A stretch of 64,000 bases of DNA, from NCBI GenBank assembly GCA_947462335.1, contig OX381717.1, forward strand, positions 50,511,523 through 50,575,522, written 5' to 3'. Under the pieces are notes generated by a model, which was not told the DNA's origin, ran no database searches, and saw nothing but the letters and a program-made list of their open reading frames with translations. Positions within the stretch are counted from its first letter, which is position 1. The number at the start of each line of letters is the position of its first letter. This document shows, piece after piece, positions 58,501-64,000 of the stretch. Position numbers and translations under genes: made by a program. The DNA comes from Harmothoe impar (Eukaryota; Annelida; Polychaeta; Phyllodocida; Polynoidae).

Positions 58501-59632
58501 AGTAAGTATGGGTACAATACCTTTCTGACTCTTAATTGCCCTAGTTTCTAGGGAAATCCAATAGTAAATACCTGTTGCTAGGCAACCGCCAGCCCTAGCA
58601 ACAAAATGATAAGACCATTGAGAACTTGAAAATTGAATTGGGGGGGCTAGGTAAACTTCAAATTGGCCAATGGAAAGTCAAAATAGGGAAATAGTGCATA
58701 TTTGCCATCCTGGACGCCATCTTGAATTTCCGAGCGAGCACAAGGAGGATGTCTGAGGACTTTTGATATGTGTTTCAGTACCCTTCTGGGCATCTCCTGT
58801 CAAAAAATTGGCTTGTTCCGATTTTGTTTAACCTTAAAGTCTAAAAATCTTGGACTATAGCCTATGAGAGGAAATGAAGGTAGAAATAATGCGATATATT
58901 TGAATGGTACCTTACTTAATTTTCATATCTACATACCATTGTCGGTGATATTGATACGACAATTTCAAAATGGGAGTACAATGACCAATACACTCATCCA
59001 AATTGGCCGAAGTACTTCTAGTATTCTTGTTTAATTAGCCTGTGTTAAAGTTGTCTTTCCATATACTACTTACAGCCAGCACCTCTCGTGTTTCACAGTT
59101 ATCCTACTAGAGGGGGCTGCGGAGCAATGAATGGTCCTCAGTTCGAATACTGACCACTAGGGGGCCATACTGTCGTTGCCGCCCTGGTGGGGCCGCTTAG
59201 TCAGGTGTATGTATTAACCCTTTAAGGCCAGCATAGTGCTTTTATACAGTATCCCAGTGTCGTCATGATGCACGATGCAGCATAACATAGCACTTTAAAG
59301 TCCTGTGCGGTCATTTATCAGTCTCGGACTCCCATACCAACACTGCTCCGGGTCCCTCTGCTGTGTATGGTCTGGGAGCAGACCTTTATTTCACTTGAAA
59401 CCCATTTGCGCCAGTTTGGTGGCGCAAATGGGTGTGTATTGGTCAATACACATCCAAGTACAGAGAGATGCTAATCAATATCAAAGGGGTAATAAAAGTA
59501 CATGGGGGCCACTGTACAATAGCACGCATAATTGACAGAGGCGGTAGAAAGATGTGTATTGGGATGGGATGGTGGCCTGCTCCCAGGCTATCCAACTGGT
59601 AGGAATCTGGATGGTCGCTGGCCGAGGCTGGT
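55539..59632. repeat. 4.1 kb inverted repeat
   Basis: Outer arms pair 55,539-55,600 with 59,565-59,632 (CTACCAGTTGGATAGCCTGG), 55,786-55,875 with 59,395-59,490 (CCACCAAACTGGCGCAAA) and 56,105-56,190 with 59,205-59,280 (GCATCATGACGACA, AAAGCACTATGCT), then enclose the inner palindrome at 56,541-58,862. The stretches 56,200-56,530 and 58,870-59,200 do not pair, so a palindromic element may have inserted into another. No coding region. Confidence 0.8.
56541..58862. mobile_element. 2.3 kb palindromic element with GTTGCCTAGCAAC motifs
   Basis: Arms of about 1.15 kb pair collinearly around about 57,700 with roughly 85% identity by eye. Each arm contains a partial tandem duplication: the marker AAGATGGCGTCCAGGATG occurs at about 56,685 and 57,298, and inverted at about 58,090 and 58,700. 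GTTGCCTAGCAAC or its complement occurs exactly at 56,836, 57,144, 57,434, 57,536, 57,782, 58,274 and 58,574. There is no transposase; it is a foldback-type non-autonomous element. Confidence 0.8.
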
Positions 59633-59639
59633 CATTTAT

Positions 59640-60460
59640 TGGAGAGTTGAAATTGTGGCGAACAATTAAATCCAAAACTTGGACAGAATTTTTTGTACAT
59701 AAAATGTAACATAGAACTTTTAGTTCAAAAATGTATCATTTATCGCTCGATATTGGCATCACTTTTGCCGATGAGATGAGTTTCCTTTATTGTACGTGTA
59801 ATACAAGAAGTATGGAGGATGTTCCCAATACAAACGTGCCTTACAAACCACCGTTTCGCTCTTCCTTTACTGAATTTCAAGATATCAGATTATTTTTTTA
59901 TCGAATATCTAAAAATGTCTAGTTCAGATATTAGAGTCATGTAATTGGAAATTGTAATACATAATGTATTAGGTTAAACGACATCCACAATAGGTTGAAA
60001 TAGATTTTAAAATGTGGACTCCCACGAATTCCTTGACGGTTACCGGCATTTCACAAACGGCATGAAACAAACCTTGCATTTTCAAGGTATGCGTTTACAA
60101 TTTTGAACCCAAATAACTATTTTTTCCTAATAATGAAATTCCTCTGCTAGGTGCCGACAAACTTCCCGATGACTTTATTTCTCTATTTTTCCATTTCGTC
60201 CTCCATTCCTGAGTTAATATCTGAGGTGTCCGGTAGAATAAAAGAATTCTTGTCTAACACAGTTATTATTTGTCTAGGTCATTCTAGCTTCTCCAGGGTC
60301 TCTTAGGGGATGTTGTAATTGTCATCAGTACCTCAGGGTCATATTGCAGGGCTACTTTACATCCAATTCCTTCTCTTCACTCACTGAGTTCTAGCTTTTA
60401 TAGTTATCGGATTTCATTACATGCATATCTCTATTATTAGGCCATCCTGCTTCAAAAAAT
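59640..60460. other. Stretch without recognised features
   Basis: AT-rich unique-looking sequence between two repeat blocks. No exon, RNA gene or terminal-repeat structure recognised. Confidence 0.4.
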
Positions 60461-60462
60461 AT

Positions 60463-61673
60463 ACAGCAGTCCAACATTATAGCACTCCAATGCACTATAT
60501 GGGTATATATCTAAAACTGGACATCGACATCCATGTATCAGAGTCCTTGTAACAGAAAGCTATATATTCAGTCTCATCATAATAGAAATACATATGTTGC
60601 TATATGAAGGAGAAGGCCATGTTCATGCCTATGTGTATGTCTGTGTGGGTGTACATGAGTCTGTGTCCATGAGTGTCTGCATTCATGCTACAGTCATAGG
60701 GTGTTTCTAGGCAAATTTCCCTTTTTTTGAGATTTTGAACTTTTTTCTCGCCAAATAGGGGTTTTTTAAGCAAATTTCACATTTTTGCGATTTTGAACTT
60801 TTTTCTCGCCAAATCAGGTGTTTTTATGCAAATTTCACTTTTTTGCGATTTTGTACTTTTTTCTCGCCAAATCAGGTGTTTTTATGCAAATTTCACTTTT
60901 TTGCGATTTTGAACCATTTTCTCGCCAAATCAGGTGTTTTTAGGCAAATTTCACTTTTTTTGCGATTTTGAACTTTTTTCTCGCCAAATAGGGTTTTTTT
61001 AGGCGAATTTCACTTCTTTGCGATTTTGAACTTTTTTCTCGTCAAAAGCTGCGGAATCTGCCTCCATGCGTGATCCCATTGATGGACTCTGGATAGACCC
61101 ATGCATAGTGAAGACCTACATAGTGGACATGAGGTCAAGTTAAAAAGTGCAAGTCACTTGTTTTGCAACTTGCACTGAACTGAACCTAATAGCCCTTGAC
61201 TGGATTGTCAACAATCAATTAAACTATGACCAAACTCCCTCTATTTCGGAGACCAAATACACTATCAAATGATTTTTATTTTTTCAAAATAACACCCTGT
61301 GTAGAATGGCTCGGTATTCAGGAATCCTACTGCGAATAAAAAAATGTCAAATTCTAATTCTAAATACCTGAAAATTGAGAAATGCTGACGTTCACGGGTT
61401 ATGTAGGAAATGTACTAAAAACAGCAAAAAAAGGCAACAAAACCCTAATTTTCTCAAAAACTGTTCAGTAGGATTTTTTCTAACTGAGGTTCCACTGTTT
61501 TCTACCCTCATATTACACATTGGCATAGAGAATATATTGACACCTAGTCAGGATTTTGCGCTAGGAGCAATCTGTGAGGCGAAAAACAGCCAAAATGAGC
61601 CACTGGTCTGAAGTATAAAACTGGGCATCGATCACTATAGAGCTACAAAGAGACAGAGAATCGATGTCCAGTA
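60463..61673. mobile_element. Element with conserved flanks and tandem core (right, inverted copy)
   Basis: Reads flank B (60,463-60,660), tandem core (60,700-61,050), flank A (about 61,300-61,673, ending ATCGATGTCCAGTAA), the reverse of 47,349-49,180. The flank A copies match almost continuously for about 370 bp (for example TAGGAGCAATCTGTGAGGCG). The core is unrelated to that of the left copy. Confidence 0.8.
60700..61050. repeat. 58-bp minisatellite, about six units
   Basis: Units of TTTTGCGATTTTGAACTTTT, then TTCTCGCCAAATCAGGTGTT and TTTAGGCAAATTTCAC; CTCGCCAAAT recurs about every 58 bp from 60,748 to 61,039. Confidence 0.9.
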
Positions 61674-61679
61674 ATAAGA

Positions 61680-63080
61680 GTGTAAAACTGTACACCTTAC
61701 TCTAATTTTAACATGGTTAATTTTCTTGATTCATAATGTAGTCTATTCGTTCCATGACAATATTAAAAGTTGATTTGAGTATAATATGGATAAAAAATAT
61801 AAACCCAAGGATCAATATGTAGTTTTTCTTAGCATTGTTCTAGCCAAATAATGAGTGGCATTCCTTTTAATCAGTTGGGATATTTTAAATTGACTATGTT
61901 AGAATGGTATAAAATCTATATTGTTTATTGAAAGGATTTGTACCATGTCGTACTTAAGTTAGAATCTAACCTATGGAGAAATGTGTTCATCATTAGCGTT
62001 TCACCATCTCTTGAAATGTATTACTCTATTTCATGTACTTCTTTATTTTACATAACCATGTCTATTGGGAAACAGCATGTATCTTCATAAATCGCAATGA
62101 AAACGAGAAGAGAATAAATATAGTAAAATATCTTTTATTTTTCTTTCACATATACAAGAAACACACAGTGGGTATGGTGGGTAGGGGCTGGGGTGATAGA
62201 TGTATTTTCACTTCCGACTCTATAGGACTCAGGGATAAATGAACAGAGATATCGCGTACTTAATTTTCTTGATTTTCCGAACGAAGAAAACTCACCTTCG
62301 AGTCATTCTTATTAAAGAATTCCACATATTTTCCTTAACATTTTAAAACAAACTGGAATGGATGAATATAGGCTAAATAATATAGATAATCGCCTTACTG
62401 ATATATATTTTATGATAATAGCTTATTTTCCTCATTCTCTCCCCTTTTACACACAACATACAAACTATATTCACTAATGGCAGTGGACGCACCGTTCACC
62501 TCTCATCTTCCCTCAGCAACGTTAGACACAGGACTTGTATTCCATTTCAACTGATAGATTTGTATTTTAGTATATTTTATAATCATAAACCTGAATGAAG
62601 CAATTATCATATAGATCTAACAACAACAAAAAATGGAATTTTTGTATTGAAAAGACATATATATGTGAACGTGGAATACCTGACACAGCCCATGTATCTA
62701 ACGTGGTTTGGGTTTTACAGACATTTACACAAGACATAATATACTTAAGCAATCTTCCTCTTTCAGATCCTCAAATGAATTTGTTATGAGTGGCATGAAA
62801 TACTTTACTTTATTAGTAGATAATATGACTGATATCTTAAACTGCACCAAAATACAAGTTGGGGACAACAGTGACAACCACTATGCAATAAAGACAATGA
62901 CGTAACAATGGTGTCAAGCAACTATAATTTGATCGAATCTTTCTCATTCTTTTGATATATTCGAATATAATGCCATCAAATGAAACTTAAATTGAAGTCA
63001 GAATAGAAAAAGTGAACATTTTACTCATAACAACTATTATTTCCCCCCATTGTTACGTCATTGGTGGTGCCACCTGGTGT
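61680..63080. other. Intergenic AT-rich stretch
   Basis: No gene or element recognised. Short frames have no recognisable content. Confidence 0.45.
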
Positions 63081-63086
63081 TTTATT
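63081..63086 (-). terminator. POLR2H poly(A) signal
   Basis: AATAAA on the minus strand about 50 nt past the POLR2H stop codon, giving a very short 3' UTR. Confidence 0.6.
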
Positions 63087-63134
63087 CTAAAAGTGGCGCC
63101 CCCTTGTGTTATTGGTGGTGCCACCTAGGGTGAC

Positions 63135-63252
63135 TTAGAAGGCGAGTTTCTTCATGAAGAGATAGACACGCGAGTCCACCTCGAAGCCGTGCAAGTTGTT
63201 GGCGTCTCCCTTTAGTCGCATCAAGAGCCCGCCAAAGGAGATATACGCAGCC
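63135..63252 (-). CDS. POLR2H: RNA polymerase subunit RPB8, last coding exon (partial)
   Basis: An acceptor (TTGCAG) precedes a 118-nt exon that starts one base before a codon and encodes [19 protein letters not shown], then [19 protein letters not shown] and a stop. This is the near-invariant C-terminus of RPB8 (ABC14.5), the shared OB-fold subunit of RNA polymerases I, II and III. Earlier exons are not in the remaining 750 bp and must lie beyond the right edge. The exon is intact. Confidence 0.93.
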
Positions 63253-64000
63253 CTGCAAGACATAACAGAAAACAATCATAAGTAATTGCTCAAGTATTGG
63301 TTCTCTTCTTAGGTTTTCGGTATTTTCTTCCAAATGCAAGTGAATTTGAAACTTTTAGTGGATGAATCTCTTGTAGCAGATTTTTAATTTGATTTTTTTC
63401 CTCTTGAATTTAGAAAATTAATAGAGACAATTTGGGATTTTCTTCAACTTTACTTTTCAGTGTTGGATAATGAATCGAGACTATTGATCAACGATGCATA
63501 AATTAACTGCATTCTTTTGAAATAAAACTAAGTGGCAGACACTTGGAAACTTAAGTAGATATATTTTAAAAGAGGTAATCAAAGGGAACACAAGTTAGTA
63601 TGAATTGCGTGCAACTTAGCACTGAGCAATCTGAAGGCGGTCAGACAATTAAAACATTTGCCGATAAGTAATCAAAATGAAATCTGAGCTATTCGCTGTT
63701 CCACATTACGCTCACAGTCCCCAAAATGTAAACACATGTAAACCCGTCATCAAGAGGGGGGGGGGTGAAGTACCTTATTAATTGTCAGTAAAAGTAACAA
63801 CACAGTAAATCCACACTCTCTACCATAATCATAAATGACACAAACGCTCTGTTGAAGCTACGAGAAATGTCATGGGTATCCAATGTCACAACTCAGGGCA
63901 ACTATACCCTAATAGTATACTCATCAAGGTCTCTCATCTCAAATGACATCACTCGTATCTAAAACAGAACCCTTTCCCATACAATGCAAGGGAAGAAGTT
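63253..64000 (-). other. POLR2H intron, running off the window
   Basis: AT-rich sequence upstream of the last POLR2H exon; no further RPB8 exon recognised. A short poly-G run lies near 63,760. Confidence 0.6.

Overview
The window is nuclear DNA from an intron-rich animal, most likely a marine invertebrate. Short exons with GT/AG borders sit in AT-rich introns, and the space between them is crowded with small inverted-repeat elements and minisatellites. I cannot name the species. Joining exons on splice signals and reading-frame phase gives five protein-coding genes, four of them with complete coding sequences.

Layout. (1) 3,794-21,539, minus strand: a 22-exon WD40-repeat protein of 801 residues, complete from ATG to stop, with a 5.5 kb first intron packed with repeats. 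(2) 28,000-30,207, minus strand: lathosterol oxidase / sterol C5-desaturase (SC5D), 5 coding exons, 297 residues, three histidine boxes, probably with a 3 kb 3' UTR reaching about 25,035. (3) 35,062-38,595, plus strand: mitochondrial ATP synthase subunit g (ATP5MG), 3 exons, 112 residues. (4) 41,361-46,729, plus strand: a 1,085-residue transcription factor with a proline-rich tandem-repeat N-terminus, a ZAD-like Cys2...Cys2 module, an AT-hook and 12 C2H2 zinc fingers. (5) 53,087-55,354, minus strand: a Tctex1-domain (dynein light chain family) protein, 4 coding exons, 274 residues, with an SRD-repeat N-terminus. (6) 63,135-63,252, minus strand: the last coding exon of RNA polymerase subunit RPB8 (POLR2H); its other exons lie beyond the right edge.

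These genes do not form a pathway. The Tctex1 protein, and possibly the double-propeller WD40 protein, would fit dynein or cilium biology. SC5D is sterol synthesis, ATP5MG is respiration and POLR2H is basal transcription.

The repeats are the most unusual part. At least four families of short terminal-inverted-repeat elements can be delimited, several with target duplications: TTA/TAA for G-rich Harbinger-like elements, TA for CCGTA-ended elements. One 3.6 kb Harbinger-like element carries a 374-bp satellite and a nested second element. A 4.1 kb inverted repeat (55.5-59.6 kb) contains an inner 2.3 kb palindrome studded with GTTGCCTAGCAAC. Two inverted copies of another element (47.35-49.18 and 60.46-61.67 kb) share their flanks but carry unrelated tandem-repeat cores. 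In two genes (zinc finger and Tctex1) the last codons plus the stop codon are themselves a unit of a tandem array that runs on into the 3' flank.
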